DNA of 64,000 nt from Limosilactobacillus caecicola (GCF_943192935.1 NZ_CALPCI010000002.1:310001-374000), one strand, 5' to 3'. Shown: positions 35,904 through 47,525, counted from the first letter of the stretch. Notes: generated by a model not told the origin, from the sequence alone. Program-made: numbers and translations.

Positions 35904-36686
35904 TTAATTAATCTGTAATTCGCCACTCGAATAGAGCACCGCGTTTCCAGCTAAGCTAATCGTATCACCCTCGTCTCGACAATATAGAATGCCACCTCGG
36001 GCCGAAGCCTGGTAAGCAGCCAGTTCATTTTTGCCTAGTCGTTTTGACCAATACGGAATGATATGACAATGGCCGCTCCCACAGACTGGATCTTCAGCGA
36101 CGTTTAACTTTGGCGCAAAGGACCGCGATACACAGTCGTATTGATTTCCTGCCGCCGTCACATTTTGAAGTAGTCCCGGTAATTTAGCAAGTTTTTCCTG
36201 ATCTGGTTTCATATCAATCACGTCTTGAACATCATTGAAAACACATAGCAGATCACGACCTAGGTATGCTTCGCGTGGCTGCACCCCAAATACTGCTGTC
36301 ATTTCATCTGTAACCGTTAATGGAGTCAGCCGGTAAGCAGGAAAAGCCATCGCATAACGATCGCCCTGTTTGGTGACCGTTAAATCACCGCTTCGGCTAG
36401 TTGTAAAAGTAATTATGTCACCCTTGGGTGGATCGTTTTGGAAAATGATAAATGCTGTTGCCAAAGTAGCATGTCCACAGAGATCAATCTCCCCACCAGG
36501 GGTGAACCAGCGTAACAAATAATGATCGGGCGTTGTTTTGATTGCAAAGGCGGTTTCGGAAAAGCGGTTTTCCATGGCAATGTTTTTCATCAATTGCTCA
36601 CTGGGCCAATGTTTAACAAAGCAGACCGCCGCCGGGTTCCCCTTAAAAAGCTGATCAGTAAACGCGTCAGCGATGTACATTTTCAT
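35904..36686 (-). CDS. PhzF-family isomerase/epimerase
   Basis: A 260-residue member of the PhzF fold. The N-terminal DAFTDQLFKGNPAAVC and MENRFSETAF (catalytic Glu region) and the C-terminal DPVCGSGHCHIIPYW are typical. Members are distant relatives of DapF; the reaction of this one is unknown. The ATG at 36686 has the SD GGAGAGAGGGG; an upstream in-frame start gives 24 residues of non-homologous leader. Its position beside dapF is probably chance, since they converge across a terminator. Confidence 0.88.
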   Translation of the reverse strand: MKMYIADAFTDQLFKGNPAAVCFVKHWPSEQLMKNIAMENRFSETAFAIKTTPDHYLLRWFTPGGEIDLCGHATLATAFIIFQNDPPKGDIITFTTSRSGDLTVTKQGDRYAMAFPAYRLTPLTVTDEMTAVFGVQPREAYLGRDLLCVFNDVQDVIDMKPDQEKLAKLPGLLQNVTAAGNQYDCVSRSFAPKLNVAEDPVCGSGHCHIIPYWSKRLGKNELAAYQASARGGILYCRDEGDTISLAGNAVLYSSGELQIN

Positions 36687-36725
36687 GGCAATTCCCCTCT
36701 CTCCTTTTTCCAACATCCTAGCATA

Positions 36726-36765
36726 AAAGCCGTGGCGGATCCATCTAGCATCCTCCACGGCTTAA
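36726..36765 (-). terminator. Terminator of rpoD
   Basis: AAGCCGTGG and CCACGGCTT make a 9-bp stem around about 22 nt, followed on the minus strand by TTATG. It lies 14 bp past the rpoD stop. Confidence 0.75.
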
Positions 36766-36778
36766 TTATTGCTAGCAT

Positions 36779-37924
<1,146 letters not shown>

Positions 37925-37926
37925 AG

Positions 37927-39819
37927 TTAATTTAATTCCTCCGTTTTCATTTGTTGTTGTCGTTGGTAGAGGTTTACCAGCTCAGTTGCCAGCTTGGTCG
38001 TCAGTTCCTGGTCATTCATCATTGCTGCTTCGTTCAAAGCCGCCCGCTTCGCATTAATCTGTTGTGTTAATGGCGCCTCATCCATGATAACACGAATTAG
38101 GTCATTCACCGCCTCGTCACTAACATTTTCGTTTAATGACTGAGCTTCAATTTGAGCTAGTAATTGCTTTGCTTGCGGGTCGTCCAACCGGTCAATCAAG
38201 GCCGCCGTTGAAATTTCGTCATGCTCACTCAGGCAATTGTCAATTTCCCGTTGCAGTTGCTGATAGGCTTGATCAGGAAAGGCAAAGTCATCAATTCCGC
38301 GGACCATTGTCCGGATCCCCTCATCATCGAGGTAGTATTTTAGTAACATCTGCTCCGCATTTTCCAATTTGGAAGCCAGGTGCTGGGTTGGTGCGCTTGG
38401 TTCCGCAGCCGGTTGTGGTGCCGGACGATTACACCACTGTGTACGACGAGCCGGGGAAGGGTGTGATCGCTGACGAGCTGGTTGGACAGTTGGCTGGATC
38501 GCTCCCAATTGCTTGGCCAAGCTCTGTTTGTCTAAATTAAATTGTTCAGCCAGCTTTTGAAGGTACAAATCCTGAGCTACCGGTTCTGCCACTCCAGCAA
38601 TCACCCGTAAAGCTGCATTTAAGTACCCCATTAATTCATCCTGATTTTGCAAGTTCAGCCCCCGTTGTAAATAGCGGAGATGAAATTCAATGGCGTTTTC
38701 TTGCGAATGCTGAAGATAGTCCTTAAACTTGATTGCGCCATATTTTTGGACATATTCGTCCGGATCTAAGCCGCCAGGTAATTGAATAATCTTGACAGTT
38801 AGTTGAGGCGCATTGTCTTCAAACATCTGCAAAGCGCGGTTGATCGCGTTTTGTCCGGGATCATCACCGTCATAACAGACGTTAACTTGCTGAACAAGGC
38901 GTTGGATGATTCGAATCTGCTCTTCAGTCAGGTTCGTCCCCATTGAGGCAATCCCGGTTTTGACTCCCGCGTCATAAGCCGAAATGACATCCATGAACCC
39001 TTCAAAGAGGGTTAAAGAACCATTTTCCCGCGCCGCCTGTTTGGCTAAATCGAGGTTAAACAAAACCCGCCGTTTATTAAAAATCGGCGTCTCTGGACTA
39101 TTCATGTATTTCGGTTCGTTAGCCGTTGCTTTGGGGGCCAGAATCCGGCCAGAAAAGGCAATCACATGACCGCTTTCGTTTTTAATCGGGTACATCACCC
39201 GTCCATGAAAACGATCATGGAGTTTCCCCTGGTGGTCTTCCGTGAACAAACCAGATTTTCGGAGTAACTGATAATCGAGCTGTTGACCAGTCGCGTATTC
39301 TAAGAGTACCTCTTCGGTATCACTTTGCTCTGGGGCAAACCCCAAAGAAAATTGCTCAATCATCTCCCGGCTCATTCCCCGTTTCGTCAGGTAATGGAGG
39401 GCCTGCTGACCAGCCTCGGTGTTTACCAAGATATGGTGATACAACCGCGCCGCCTGATCGTGCAACTTGATTAATTGCCCTTTCGGACTATTTTCGACTG
39501 ACTGTTCCGCACGGTTTGTATACTGCTGGGGCAAGGAAATATTTGCCATTTCAGCAACCTGCTGGACCGCTTCCGGAAATGATAAGTTATGAAGTTGCTG
39601 CAAAAAGCCAAAGACATTGCCGCTTCGGTGACAACTGAAGCAGTAGAAAAATTGCTTTTGCTCATTGACCGCAAATGACGGGGTATCATCACGGTGGAAT
39701 GGGCAGTGCCCCATCAAATTTTTTCCTTGGCGCTTTAATTGGACATCTTGACTGATGACGTCAACAATATTGACCGCATCCCGAATTTGGTCAATTAATT
39801 CGTTTGGAATTTTTGCCAT
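37927..39819 (-). CDS. dnaG: DNA primase
   Basis: Makes RNA primers for DNA replication. It has 630 residues. The N-terminal zinc finger ([11 protein letters not shown] and [19 protein letters not shown]2 type) is followed by the TOPRIM core with [15 protein letters not shown] (about 262-276) and DGDDPGQ (about 312). The C-terminal helicase-binding domain is less conserved. The ATG at 39819 has the SD GAGGGGG; one five codons upstream does not. A Pro/Gln/Arg-rich linker (about 442-482) lies between core and tail. Confidence 0.97.
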   Translation of the reverse strand: MAKIPNELIDQIRDAVNIVDVISQDVQLKRQGKNLMGHCPFHRDDTPSFAVNEQKQFFYCFSCHRSGNVFGFLQQLHNLSFPEAVQQVAEMANISLPQQYTNRAEQSVENSPKGQLIKLHDQAARLYHHILVNTEAGQQALHYLTKRGMSREMIEQFSLGFAPEQSDTEEVLLEYATGQQLDYQLLRKSGLFTEDHQGKLHDRFHGRVMYPIKNESGHVIAFSGRILAPKATANEPKYMNSPETPIFNKRRVLFNLDLAKQAARENGSLTLFEGFMDVISAYDAGVKTGIASMGTNLTEEQIRIIQRLVQQVNVCYDGDDPGQNAINRALQMFEDNAPQLTVKIIQLPGGLDPDEYVQKYGAIKFKDYLQHSQENAIEFHLRYLQRGLNLQNQDELMGYLNAALRVIAGVAEPVAQDLYLQKLAEQFNLDKQSLAKQLGAIQPTVQPARQRSHPSPARRTQWCNRPAPQPAAEPSAPTQHLASKLENAEQMLLKYYLDDEGIRTMVRGIDDFAFPDQAYQQLQREIDNCLSEHDEISTAALIDRLDDPQAKQLLAQIEAQSLNENVSDEAVNDLIRVIMDEAPLTQQINAKRAALNEAAMMNDQELTTKLATELVNLYQRQQQMKTEELN

Positions 39820-39852
39820 CGAATGCCCCCTCACAACTCTGATAATAGTTAC

Positions 39853-39889
39853 GAAAGGTCGCTTTCCAAAAACTGGATTGCGACCTTTC
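39853..39889 (-). promoter_or_regulatory. 15-bp stem-loop in the dnaG-rpoD leader
   Basis: GAAAGGTCGCTTTCC (39853-39867) and GGATTGCGACCTTTC (39875-39889) pair over about 15 bp with one or two mismatches, around a 7-nt loop. There is no T-run after it, so it is a poor terminator. It lies downstream of the predicted dnaG promoter and about 35 nt before the ATG region, so it would be in the 5' UTR. It could also act on glyS readthrough. Confidence 0.6.
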
Positions 39890-39923
39890 TGTTACTTAAA
39901 ACCACGTAATTTAACCAAATAAC

Positions 39924-39952
39924 ATTTTAGCACAAAGCATTTAAAATGCCAA
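39924..39952 (-). promoter_or_regulatory. Promoter of dnaG-rpoD
   Basis: On the minus strand TTGGCA (39947-39952), 17 bp, TAAAAT (39924-39929) with a TGC extension. It starts 5 bp after the glyS stop. Confidence 0.75.
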
Positions 39953-39956
39953 TGCT

Positions 39957-42029
39957 TTATTTCACGATTAAGTGATCTAGATTACCAAATTCGCCAGCCA
40001 TTTGCGCGATTTGGTTTAATTGAGCGAGCCGGTTGTTCTTAACCTGTTCATCCTTATCCATAATCATGTTTTCATCAAAGTATTCGGTAATAATTGGGGC
40101 CAGACTCCGTAATTGTTGGAAACGGTCGGCCATCGTCAATTCAGCAAACTGTCCCTGCAATTGATCAACCGCCTCGTGCAACTTCGTTTCGGAAGAATTT
40201 TGGAATAAGGATGGGTTGATAGTAACATCGTTTTGTTGGCCCTTTTTGGCAATCCGCAGAACCCGCGTCAAGGCTTCAACATCGTCTTTAAAGTGGTCAC
40301 TGTCCTTTTGATCATCCAGAACACTAGCGGCGTCCAAGACATTCACGATATCAGTTTGCCTGGTATCAGTAACGGTATCCACGATATCATGACGAAGCTT
40401 TTCACCACTGAAGTACTGCTTGAGCCGATCCATAAAGAATGCTTGGACTTGATCTGCGTTCTTGGTGTAGTCAAATTTGGTTTCAATGCCGGCATTGTGG
40501 ATTGCTTCAGCAAATTCACCTTGCATTTCCAGCAATGGCAAGTGCCAGCCTTGTTCTGCGACCATCCGCACAATTCCGTAGGCCTGCCGCCGTAATGCAT
40601 ATGGGTCATTGGAACCAGACGGGATCATGTCGGTAGCAAAGAAGCTCATAATGCTGTCTAGCTTGTCTGCGATCGCCAAGATCGTCCCAAGCTTAGTCGC
40701 TGGCAAATCACCATCTGCTGATACCGGCATGTAGTGTTCACGAATGGCCGTCGCCACAGCTGGTTTTTCACCAAAGAGTTTGGCATAAATTTCGCCCATG
40801 ACCCCTTGTAATTCGGCAAACTCGCCGACCATTTGGGTCGTCAAATCAAATTTGTAGATTTGTGCTGCCCGGGCCAGATCCGCTAATTCGGCATCAGATA
40901 AGCCGAGCTTTTGGCCTAACATGTTAGCAATCACTGCAGTCCGTGCCATCTTGTCATACATGGAACTGATTTGGTCATGGAAGCTAACCTTCTTTAACCG
41001 TTCCACGTATTCATCAATGGTAACCTTTTGATCCTCTTGGTAGAAGAATTGGGCGTCTTCCAACCGTGGAACCAAGACCCGTTCATTTCCTTTAATCACG
41101 TTGTCTAAGAATTCGGTATTCCCGTTCCGGACGGAAATAAAGTGTGGCAACAATTTACCGTCATGGTCCCGAACACAGAAGAAACGTTGGTTGTCCTTCA
41201 TTGAGGTGATCAGAACCGCTTCTGGTAGCGCGAGGTACTTTTCGTCAAAGGAACCCGCAAAGGCGGTTGGCCATTCCACCAGGTTGTTAACCTCTTCTAA
41301 GAGATCGGCGTCCCAGTCCACTTGCCAATTGTGTGCTTCGACAATTTTGTTGATCTGGTCCTGAATCAATTGCTTCCGCTTGGCTTGGTCAGCGATCACA
41401 AAATCATCATGCAAAGTGGCTTCATAATCATCCGCAGTGGCGATTTCAACTGGGTGTCCCAGAAAACGATGGCCTTCGGTTTGCCGACCGGCCTCGACAT
41501 CTAAGATCTTAAATGACACCACTTCATCGTCCAACAAGGATACTAACCAGCGAATGGGCCGAATAAATTGCAGGTTATTGTAGCCCCACTTCATTAAAGT
41601 TGGGAACGTCATCGACGTAATTACCTCAGGCAAGCCTTGCAACACTTCTGCAACCGCCTTCCCAGCGATGTGCTTTTCAACAAAGACGTATTCGGTTCCC
41701 TTAACATCTTTGAATTCAATGTCGTCCACCGTTGCTCCCTGACCACGGGTAAAGCCAATCGCTGCCTTGGTCCAGTTACCATCTTCATCTTGAGCAATTT
41801 TTTTGGCCGGTCCCTTCACGGTTTCGTCAATGTCCGGTTGTTGATCACTCAAGCCATGAATCAACAGGGCTAACCGACGTGGTGTCGCAAATTCTTGGAT
41901 ACTTTCAAAATCAATTCGTTGGTCTTTAAGATACTTGGCCACCCGTTGGTGAAGTTGTTTAATGCTAGGTGTGACCACGTGCGCAGGCATTTCTTCAACG
42001 CCGACTTCTAGTAAGTATGAATGAGCCAT
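39957..42029 (-). CDS. glyS: Glycine-tRNA ligase beta subunit
   Basis: Beta subunit of the bacterial alpha2-beta2 glycyl-tRNA synthetase. It has 690 residues. It begins AHSYLLEVGVEEMPAHVV and ends in an anticodon-binding domain (ALTRVLRIAKKGQ and after). A longer in-frame reading runs 41 codons upstream through the end of glyQ with basic residues, but the ATG at 42029 has a GGGGG SD and gives the family start. It follows glyQ by 1 bp. Confidence 0.97.
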   Translation of the reverse strand: MAHSYLLEVGVEEMPAHVVTPSIKQLHQRVAKYLKDQRIDFESIQEFATPRRLALLIHGLSDQQPDIDETVKGPAKKIAQDEDGNWTKAAIGFTRGQGATVDDIEFKDVKGTEYVFVEKHIAGKAVAEVLQGLPEVITSMTFPTLMKWGYNNLQFIRPIRWLVSLLDDEVVSFKILDVEAGRQTEGHRFLGHPVEIATADDYEATLHDDFVIADQAKRKQLIQDQINKIVEAHNWQVDWDADLLEEVNNLVEWPTAFAGSFDEKYLALPEAVLITSMKDNQRFFCVRDHDGKLLPHFISVRNGNTEFLDNVIKGNERVLVPRLEDAQFFYQEDQKVTIDEYVERLKKVSFHDQISSMYDKMARTAVIANMLGQKLGLSDAELADLARAAQIYKFDLTTQMVGEFAELQGVMGEIYAKLFGEKPAVATAIREHYMPVSADGDLPATKLGTILAIADKLDSIMSFFATDMIPSGSNDPYALRRQAYGIVRMVAEQGWHLPLLEMQGEFAEAIHNAGIETKFDYTKNADQVQAFFMDRLKQYFSGEKLRHDIVDTVTDTRQTDIVNVLDAASVLDDQKDSDHFKDDVEALTRVLRIAKKGQQNDVTINPSLFQNSSETKLHEAVDQLQGQFAELTMADRFQQLRSLAPIITEYFDENMIMDKDEQVKNNRLAQLNQIAQMAGEFGNLDHLIVK

Positions 42030-42030
42030 C

Positions 42031-43026
42031 CTACTTGTCCCCCTTTTGTACTTTCTTGGCCTTTTTAGCGGCTTGCTTAGCTGCCCGTTCCTTCGCCTTT
42101 TCTGCCTTCTTCGTGTATTCAGCAACCGTTTGTTGACGGAGCTTTTCATCATGAATCAATGGGAAACCAAGCTTGCGCCGTTCTTCGACAAAGGCCTTAG
42201 CAATCGATTTCGCCATAATCCGAATCCGGTGTAAATAACCGGCCCGTTCCGTAACGGAAACTGCACCCCGGGCATCCAAAAGATTAAAGGTATGGCTACA
42301 CTTCAGCACATAATCGTAGGCCGGGTGAACCAAGCCGAGTTTGATCAATCGCTTCGCTTCACTTTCGTAATCGTTAAAAGCCTTTAGCAACATTTCTTGG
42401 TTGCTTTCTTCAAAGGAGTACTTCGAGTGTTCGTATTCTGGTTCTTTGAAAATGTCGCCGTACAAAACGCCGTCCGCCCATTCCAAATCATAAACGGAAT
42501 CAACATTTTGAATGTATTCAGCTAACCGTTCCAGTCCATAAGTGACTTCGGCAGCGACCGGATTCATCGTCAATTCACCAACAACTTGGAAGTAAGTAAA
42601 TTGGGTAACTTCCATTCCGTCGAGCCAAACTTCCCAACCGACACCGGCACACCCCATGGATGGGTTTTCCCAATTATCTTCCACAAACCGGATATCATGC
42701 TCGAGGGGTTCAATCCCTAGTTGTTTTAAACTGCCTAAGTATAATTCTTGAATGTTATCCGGCGATGGCTTCATTAAAACTTGGAATTGGTGGTGTTGGT
42801 ACAACCGGTTGGGGTTTTCACCATACCGGCCGTCCGCTGGCCGCCGCGATGGTTCAACATAGGCTACATTCCAAGGTTCTGGACCAATCGCCCGCAAGAA
42901 GGTGTAGGGACTCATCGTTCCGGCACCTTTTTCATTATCGTAGGCCTGCATTAACATGCATCCCTGGTCTGTCCAATATTTTTCAAGAGTAAAGATAATC
43001 TCTTGAACCGTTAATTTCTTTGTCAT
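42031..43026 (-). CDS. glyQ: Glycine-tRNA ligase alpha subunit
   Basis: Alpha subunit, with the catalytic class II aminoacylation core. It has 331 residues. Class II motif 1 ([13 protein letters not shown]), motif 2 ([21 protein letters not shown]) and the C-terminal [16 protein letters not shown] are visible. The C-terminus carries a Lys/Ala-rich tail ([15 protein letters not shown]) beyond the usual end. The ATG at 43026 has the SD AGGTGG. Under T-box control. Confidence 0.97.
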   Translation of the reverse strand: MTKKLTVQEIIFTLEKYWTDQGCMLMQAYDNEKGAGTMSPYTFLRAIGPEPWNVAYVEPSRRPADGRYGENPNRLYQHHQFQVLMKPSPDNIQELYLGSLKQLGIEPLEHDIRFVEDNWENPSMGCAGVGWEVWLDGMEVTQFTYFQVVGELTMNPVAAEVTYGLERLAEYIQNVDSVYDLEWADGVLYGDIFKEPEYEHSKYSFEESNQEMLLKAFNDYESEAKRLIKLGLVHPAYDYVLKCSHTFNLLDARGAVSVTERAGYLHRIRIMAKSIAKAFVEERRKLGFPLIHDEKLRQQTVAEYTKKAEKAKERAAKQAAKKAKKVQKGDK

Positions 43027-43044
43027 CTGACATCCACCTTTCAC

Positions 43045-43255
43045 TAAAAAAGCCCTGCAATGGCATCACTACCATTACAGGGACGAATAAATCGCGGTTC
43101 CACCCTGCTTTTTCGTATCACTACGAAACAGCTTAATTCAGCATGACTGTTGGGGCGCCACTACACAGGTAAGTTGGTGGAGCTCACACTCTTCTCCACT
43201 CGCTGGGCAACGTAACCCGCTAGTTTCCCCGTCATCGTCAAAGATTCATTTAATT
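43045..43255 (-). ncRNA. T-box leader of glyQS
   Basis: The T-box motif GGTGGAACCGCGATTTATTCG (43084-43104 region) is followed by the terminator CCCTGTAATGG..CCATTGCAGGG and six T. Stem I spans the region toward 43250. By analogy with B. subtilis glyQS, the specifier is probably GGC (Gly), at 43157-43159, in GTAGTGGCGCC. Uncharged tRNA-Gly would favour the antiterminator and glyQS expression. Promoter listed separately. Confidence 0.92.
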
Positions 43256-43268
43256 TTTATACTGTTTA

Positions 43269-43296
43269 ATAATACAACCCTGGGACGAAAAGTCAA
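43269..43296 (-). promoter_or_regulatory. Promoter of glyQS
   Basis: On the minus strand TTGACT (43291-43296), 16 bp, TATTAT (43269-43274), just 5' of the T-box. Confidence 0.75.
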
Positions 43297-43314
43297 TTTG
43301 ATTCGCCAAAAATT

Positions 43315-44097
43315 TTATTTTTCTGGACCATTTTTGAGGGCCTGATCCCATTCAGCCATCTGGTCAATGAACCGTTTGCTTTTCAGTCGCAAACCGACCT
43401 GATCACCATAGATTTTATCGAGGGCCCAACGAAGGTTACGCTTCACCAGCGGGGCGACCTGAATTTGATTAACCTGTTGCAAGTTAAGGGTCGCAAAAAA
43501 ACGCAAGTAGTTCACCGTTTTCGCATCTAAATGAAGTCGATGAGGATCCTGGTCCCAATGATTGACACACAGCAAACCACCATATGCTTCGGAATAGTCC
43601 ATCAATTTGGTATTTTCACCGCAAATCACACAATGCCGCCACTCTGGCATGACCCCAAATCTGATTAACAGTTGGACTTCCAACACATTGACCACAATTT
43701 GGGGGTCCTGACCGTCATCAATAAGCTGCAAGGCCGCCATGACCTGATCGAACCAGGCCCCAATGGCATGCCCATCATCAAATGCCCGGTCCACCAATTC
43801 CAGCAGATAGGTAGCGTACGCGTTGGCATCAATATCATCGCCAAGGTGGCGAAACTGGTGAGTTTCCTGAGCTGTGACGATGTAATTTAGTTTATCCGGG
43901 GATAGCCAGCCGACATAACGACCATGGGTAAACGGTAAAATATCCGCCGCTAGTTTGAAGTTTTTGCGCCGGGCACCCAGCACCAAAAACATGGCCGGAC
44001 CAATTTTATCAGTGAGGATCTTAACGAGTTGATCCCGTTCGCGATAATTACGGACGTTCATAATGATCCCTTCAAACGGCTCATTTGTCCGTGCCAT
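43315..44097 (-). CDS. recO: DNA repair protein RecO
   Basis: Loads RecA with RecFR in recombinational repair. It has 260 residues. An N-terminal OB fold (FEGIIMNVRNYRERDQLVKILTDK) is followed by a helical domain with the zinc site CVICGEN..MDYSEAYGGLLCVNH (about 158-180). The SD AAGGAGGTG precedes the ATG. It lies downstream of era, the usual order in Firmicutes. Confidence 0.95.
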   Translation of the reverse strand: MARTNEPFEGIIMNVRNYRERDQLVKILTDKIGPAMFLVLGARRKNFKLAADILPFTHGRYVGWLSPDKLNYIVTAQETHQFRHLGDDIDANAYATYLLELVDRAFDDGHAIGAWFDQVMAALQLIDDGQDPQIVVNVLEVQLLIRFGVMPEWRHCVICGENTKLMDYSEAYGGLLCVNHWDQDPHRLHLDAKTVNYLRFFATLNLQQVNQIQVAPLVKRNLRWALDKIYGDQVGLRLKSKRFIDQMAEWDQALKNGPEK

Positions 44098-44150
44098 GCG
44101 CCCACCTCCTTAATAAAATGACGGCTGAGTACCACCCAGCCGTTCACTCC

Positions 44151-45056
44151 TTAATAGTCCTTATTGCGGTAACCGTAATCCTTAAGCATGGCCGATTTAT
44201 CACGCCAACCAGGAACAACCTTGACCCACAATTGCAAGTAAACATGGTCGCCCAGCAGGTGTTCGATATCCTGACGGGCCATTTGGCCGATCTTTTTGAG
44301 CATTTGCCCCTTTTTGCCAATGATGATTCCCTTTTGCCCAGGCCGCTCCACAATAATGTTGGCACTGATATGGACCGTTTCGTTATCTTCCCGCTTAATC
44401 GAAGTGACATCAATTGCCACTGAATGCGGTACTTCTTCCCGCGTCAGTTGGAAGACCTTTTCCCGAATCATTTCAGCAATTACAAAACGTTCTGGGTGGT
44501 CGGAAATTTGATCAGCCGGGTAATATTGTGGACCAACTGGTAATTCCTTGACAAGTTCGTCCATCAAAGCATTAACGTTGTTACCTTCCAAGGCCGAAAC
44601 TGGAATGACATCTTTAAACGGCAGGGCATCCTTGTATTGAGCAACAATGTCCGGTAATTCATTCGGATGAACCTTATCAATTTTATTGATAACCAGGTAA
44701 ATTGGTTTTTGGACGTCTTTGAGATGGTTAATAATGTAATCATCGCCCGGGCCCCGTTTTTCGTCCGCGGCCACGACAAAGAGGACCGCGTCAATCTCTG
44801 CCAGGGCAGACATCGTCGACCGTTCCATGAAGTCGCCTAACTTGGTCTTCGGTTTGTGCACTCCTGGGGTATCAATAAAAACGATTTGAGCATCATCAGT
44901 GGTGTAAATTCCTTGGATCTTATTCCGCGTTGTTTGGGCCACGTTACTCATAATGGCAACCTTTTGACCAACGATGTAATTCAATAGTGTTGATTTACCA
45001 ACATTTGGGCGCCCAATCAGGGCCACAAAACCCGAATGAAATTCTTGATTTTCCAA
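44151..45056 (-). CDS. era: GTPase Era
   Basis: Ribosome-assembly GTPase that binds the 3' end of 16S rRNA. It has 301 residues. G1 [12 protein letters not shown] (about 15-26), [13 protein letters not shown] and the C-terminal KH domain ([17 protein letters not shown], about 244-260) are present. The start is TTG, 8 nt after AGGAGG, and gives the family N-terminus. Linked to dgkA, ybeY, phoH in the usual order. Confidence 0.97.
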   Translation of the reverse strand: MENQEFHSGFVALIGRPNVGKSTLLNYIVGQKVAIMSNVAQTTRNKIQGIYTTDDAQIVFIDTPGVHKPKTKLGDFMERSTMSALAEIDAVLFVVAADEKRGPGDDYIINHLKDVQKPIYLVINKIDKVHPNELPDIVAQYKDALPFKDVIPVSALEGNNVNALMDELVKELPVGPQYYPADQISDHPERFVIAEMIREKVFQLTREEVPHSVAIDVTSIKREDNETVHISANIIVERPGQKGIIIGKKGQMLKKIGQMARQDIEHLLGDHVYLQLWVKVVPGWRDKSAMLKDYGYRNKDY

Positions 45057-45060
45057 ATTA

Positions 45061-45462
45061 TTATCCTCCTAATACTGCGATTAACCGTGGTCCGAAAATA
45101 ATCAACCCCACGATCACCGCAAAAATGGCCGCAATCATGACGGTGCCGGCTGAAACGTCCTTAATTTTTTTGACATTAATGTTAAACTGATGGCCAACGA
45201 TCAGGTCGCAAAAGGACTCCACCACGGTATTCATAAATTCAGCAGAAAAAACCGTAAAAATGGCCAGGAATAACCAGAGCCATTCCCACGGCAAAAGCTT
45301 CAGCCACAGGCCGAGAATTATGACAATAATACTCGCCGCAATGTGGTAACGCATGTTGCGCTCGCGAGACACCACCAGCCAAATGCCACTAACAGAATGG
45401 CGCATTGCCTGCAGTAAGCGGTGGTTTTTAGTTGTCTGTCTATCTTGTGAGTCCATAGGCAT
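45061..45462 (-). CDS. dgkA: Undecaprenol kinase (DgkA family)
   Basis: Small membrane kinase of the prokaryotic diacylglycerol kinase family, which in Gram-positives phosphorylates undecaprenol for wall synthesis. It has 133 residues and three helices (about 42-60, 65-85 and 110-130). The active-site motif [12 protein letters not shown] (about 76-87) is clear. It overlaps the end of ybeY by 23 bases, with the SD AGGAGA. Confidence 0.93.
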   Translation of the reverse strand: MPMDSQDRQTTKNHRLLQAMRHSVSGIWLVVSRERNMRYHIAASIIVIILGLWLKLLPWEWLWLFLAIFTVFSAEFMNTVVESFCDLIVGHQFNINVKKIKDVSAGTVMIAAIFAVIVGLIIFGPRLIAVLGG

Positions 45463-45913
45463 CTAAAATTTTCTCCTGTAAACTAAACATTTCTTTTTCA
45501 TCAGCCGGTTGTTCATGATCATAACCGTTCAGGTGCAAAAAGCCGTGCACCACTAAAAAGCCCAGTTCACGATCTGCGGAATGGCCTAAGAAAAGCGCCT
45601 GCTCCTTCACCTTATCAATTGAAATAAAGAGGTCGCCCAAATCCTTCGGAATCATGGCTGCCATCTCCGGATCCATTACAATGTCTTCATCATCGTCATT
45701 GATTGCAAAGGAAATCACGTCCGTAGCGCGATCAACCCCCCGGTATTGGGCATTGATTTTTTTGATTTCGGGGTTACGAACAAAGGTTAACGACACTTCA
45801 TCACTGTCCTTCAGTGACAACTCCTCAGCCGCAAACTGAATCAAATCCGTGGCTAACTGCCGTTGATGGTCAGTCAGCACCCCATCAGTATGGTCATACA
45901 ATTCAAGATCCAT
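45440..45913 (-). CDS. ybeY: rRNA maturation endoribonuclease YbeY
   Basis: Metal-dependent RNase that processes the 3' end of 16S rRNA. It has 157 residues, with the signature HGFLHLNGYDH (about 120-130). The ATG overlaps the phoH stop (TAATG). Confidence 0.96.
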   Translation of the reverse strand: MDLELYDHTDGVLTDHQRQLATDLIQFAAEELSLKDSDEVSLTFVRNPEIKKINAQYRGVDRATDVISFAINDDDEDIVMDPEMAAMIPKDLGDLFISIDKVKEQALFLGHSADRELGFLVVHGFLHLNGYDHEQPADEKEMFSLQEKILDAYGLTR

Positions 45914-46899
45914 TACTTTTTCTCCTGGTCAGCGTGTTCTTCATAGGCGGTAATAATCTTCGCAACGACTGGGTGACGAACGACATCCGCGGCCCCAAAG
46001 TGCACGAACTCAATGGATGAAACCCCAGCTAAGATCTTTTGCGCACTGATCAAGCCACTTCGTGAACCATGCGGCAGGTCAATTTGGGAGACATCGCCGT
46101 TAACGACCATTTTGGAACCAAAACCGAGCCGGGTCAGGAACATTTTCATTTGTGCATTCGTGGTATTTTGTGCTTCGTCGAGAATCACAAAAGCATTATC
46201 AAGGGTCCGTCCCCGCATGTAGGCTAATGGGGCAATTTCAATAACGTCCCGTTCCATCAACCGTTCTGTATGGTCAGCGCCAAAAATATTGTTCAAGGCA
46301 TCATAAATTGGGCGCAAGTAAGGGTCAACCTTTTCCTTAAGGTCGCCAGGTAAGAACCCGAGACTTTCCCCGGCTTCCACCGCTGGACGAGTTAAAACGA
46401 TCCGTTCAACCTCGCCCCGTTTCAATGCAGCCACGGCCATTGCAACGGCAAGGTAGGTTTTCCCCGTCCCAGCAGGTCCAATGCCGAAGGTAATGTCATT
46501 ATCCTTCATGGCATGAACATATTGACGTTGGCCAAAGGTTTTGACCCGAATTGGCCGTCCTCGGCGGTCATTAATGATTTTTTCACTGTATAAATCACCA
46601 AAATATTGAAGCGTTCCCCGGTGAGCCATTTTCATTGCACTCACAATATCAGCGCTACTGATCATGATTCCCTGAGTAATCAGGTTAACCAACTCTTGTA
46701 ACACATCGATTGTCAAGTGAACGGCCTCTTGTTCACCAGAAATCTTCAGTTCATTACCAAAGGGGTTAACCGTGACGTTCATTCCTTCTTCAATTAAGGA
46801 AACGTACTTATCCTGAGTTCCTAATAACCCCACTTCGACTTGTGGGTCATCAATTTGAAAACTCATGGTCATTTCTTTTGCATCAGCTGCCAAAAACAT
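45913..46899 (-). CDS. PhoH-family ATPase
   Basis: A predicted cytoplasmic ATPase, probably RNA-linked given the era-ybeY neighbours. It has 328 residues, with GPAGTGKTYLAVAMA (about 139-153) and VILDEAQNTTNAQM (about 236-249). The start is unsure: an ATG at 46899 lies only 2 nt after the SD AAGGAG; a second start with ATG ACC ATG lies nine codons later, with only a weak SD. Upstream is a TATTAT-rich promoter-like stretch. Confidence 0.9.
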   Translation of the reverse strand: MFLAADAKEMTMSFQIDDPQVEVGLLGTQDKYVSLIEEGMNVTVNPFGNELKISGEQEAVHLTIDVLQELVNLITQGIMISSADIVSAMKMAHRGTLQYFGDLYSEKIINDRRGRPIRVKTFGQRQYVHAMKDNDITFGIGPAGTGKTYLAVAMAVAALKRGEVERIVLTRPAVEAGESLGFLPGDLKEKVDPYLRPIYDALNNIFGADHTERLMERDVIEIAPLAYMRGRTLDNAFVILDEAQNTTNAQMKMFLTRLGFGSKMVVNGDVSQIDLPHGSRSGLISAQKILAGVSSIEFVHFGAADVVRHPVVAKIITAYEEHADQEKK

Positions 46900-46977
46900 T
46901 GCTCCTTTACTGTTTTTTGTTATTATATCATAGTTTGAGCGTCCTACGAATCAGGAACGTTGTCCCAACTAATGAAG

Positions 46978-47010
46978 GCCCAGAATGGTTTGCAAACAAC
47001 CATCTGGGCC
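46978..47010. terminator. Hairpin between yqeY and phoH
   Basis: GGCCCAGAATGGTT and AACCATCTGGGCC pair over about 13 bp with one bulge, around a short loop. There is a T-run only some bases after it on the plus strand, so its strength as a minus-strand terminator of yqeY is unsure. Confidence 0.6.
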
Positions 47011-47056
47011 CTCATCATTTTTTCGCAATCTATGCGACAAGTCACTGTAAATTGCA

Positions 47057-47506
47057 TTACTTGCTTTGCAGAACCTTTTTAACTGTAGCGTTAACCACTT
47101 GGCCATCAGCCTTGCCCTTGACCTTTGGCATAATGGCACCCATGACCTTACCAAAGTCCTTCATGCTGGTGGCGCCAACTTGGTCAATCGTTTCTTCGAC
47201 CACCTTTTGAATCTCATCAGCACTCATTTGTTCAGGCATGTACTTAGCCACCACGGCCATTTCCTTCTTGGTGGCATCGACGAGGTCCTGACGACCACCC
47301 TTTTCAAATTCAGCGAGGGAGTCCTTCCGTTGCTTGTATTCCTTGGCCATCAAGGCATTTTCTTCATCTGGCGTCAAGTCATGACCCAAATTGATTTGTT
47401 CGTTTTGAACCGACGCCTTTAACATCCGCACAACGCTCAAGGTGTCCTTATCCTTAGCCTTCATTGCACTAATCATGTCTTTTTTCAAATCATCTAATAG
47501 ACTCAT
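47057..47506 (-). CDS. yqeY: GatB/YqeY domain protein
   Basis: A 149-residue helical protein resembling the tRNA-binding tail domain of GatB. Residues LLDDLKKDMISAMKAKDKDTLSVVRMLKASV and the C-terminal TSMKDFGKVMGAIMPKVKGKADGQ are typical. Exact role unknown, probably tRNA-linked. SD GGGAGG. It follows rpsU, as usual. Confidence 0.94.
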   Translation of the reverse strand: MSLLDDLKKDMISAMKAKDKDTLSVVRMLKASVQNEQINLGHDLTPDEENALMAKEYKQRKDSLAEFEKGGRQDLVDATKKEMAVVAKYMPEQMSADEIQKVVEETIDQVGATSMKDFGKVMGAIMPKVKGKADGQVVNATVKKVLQSK

Positions 47507-47525
47507 AATGATAACCTCCCTGAAG

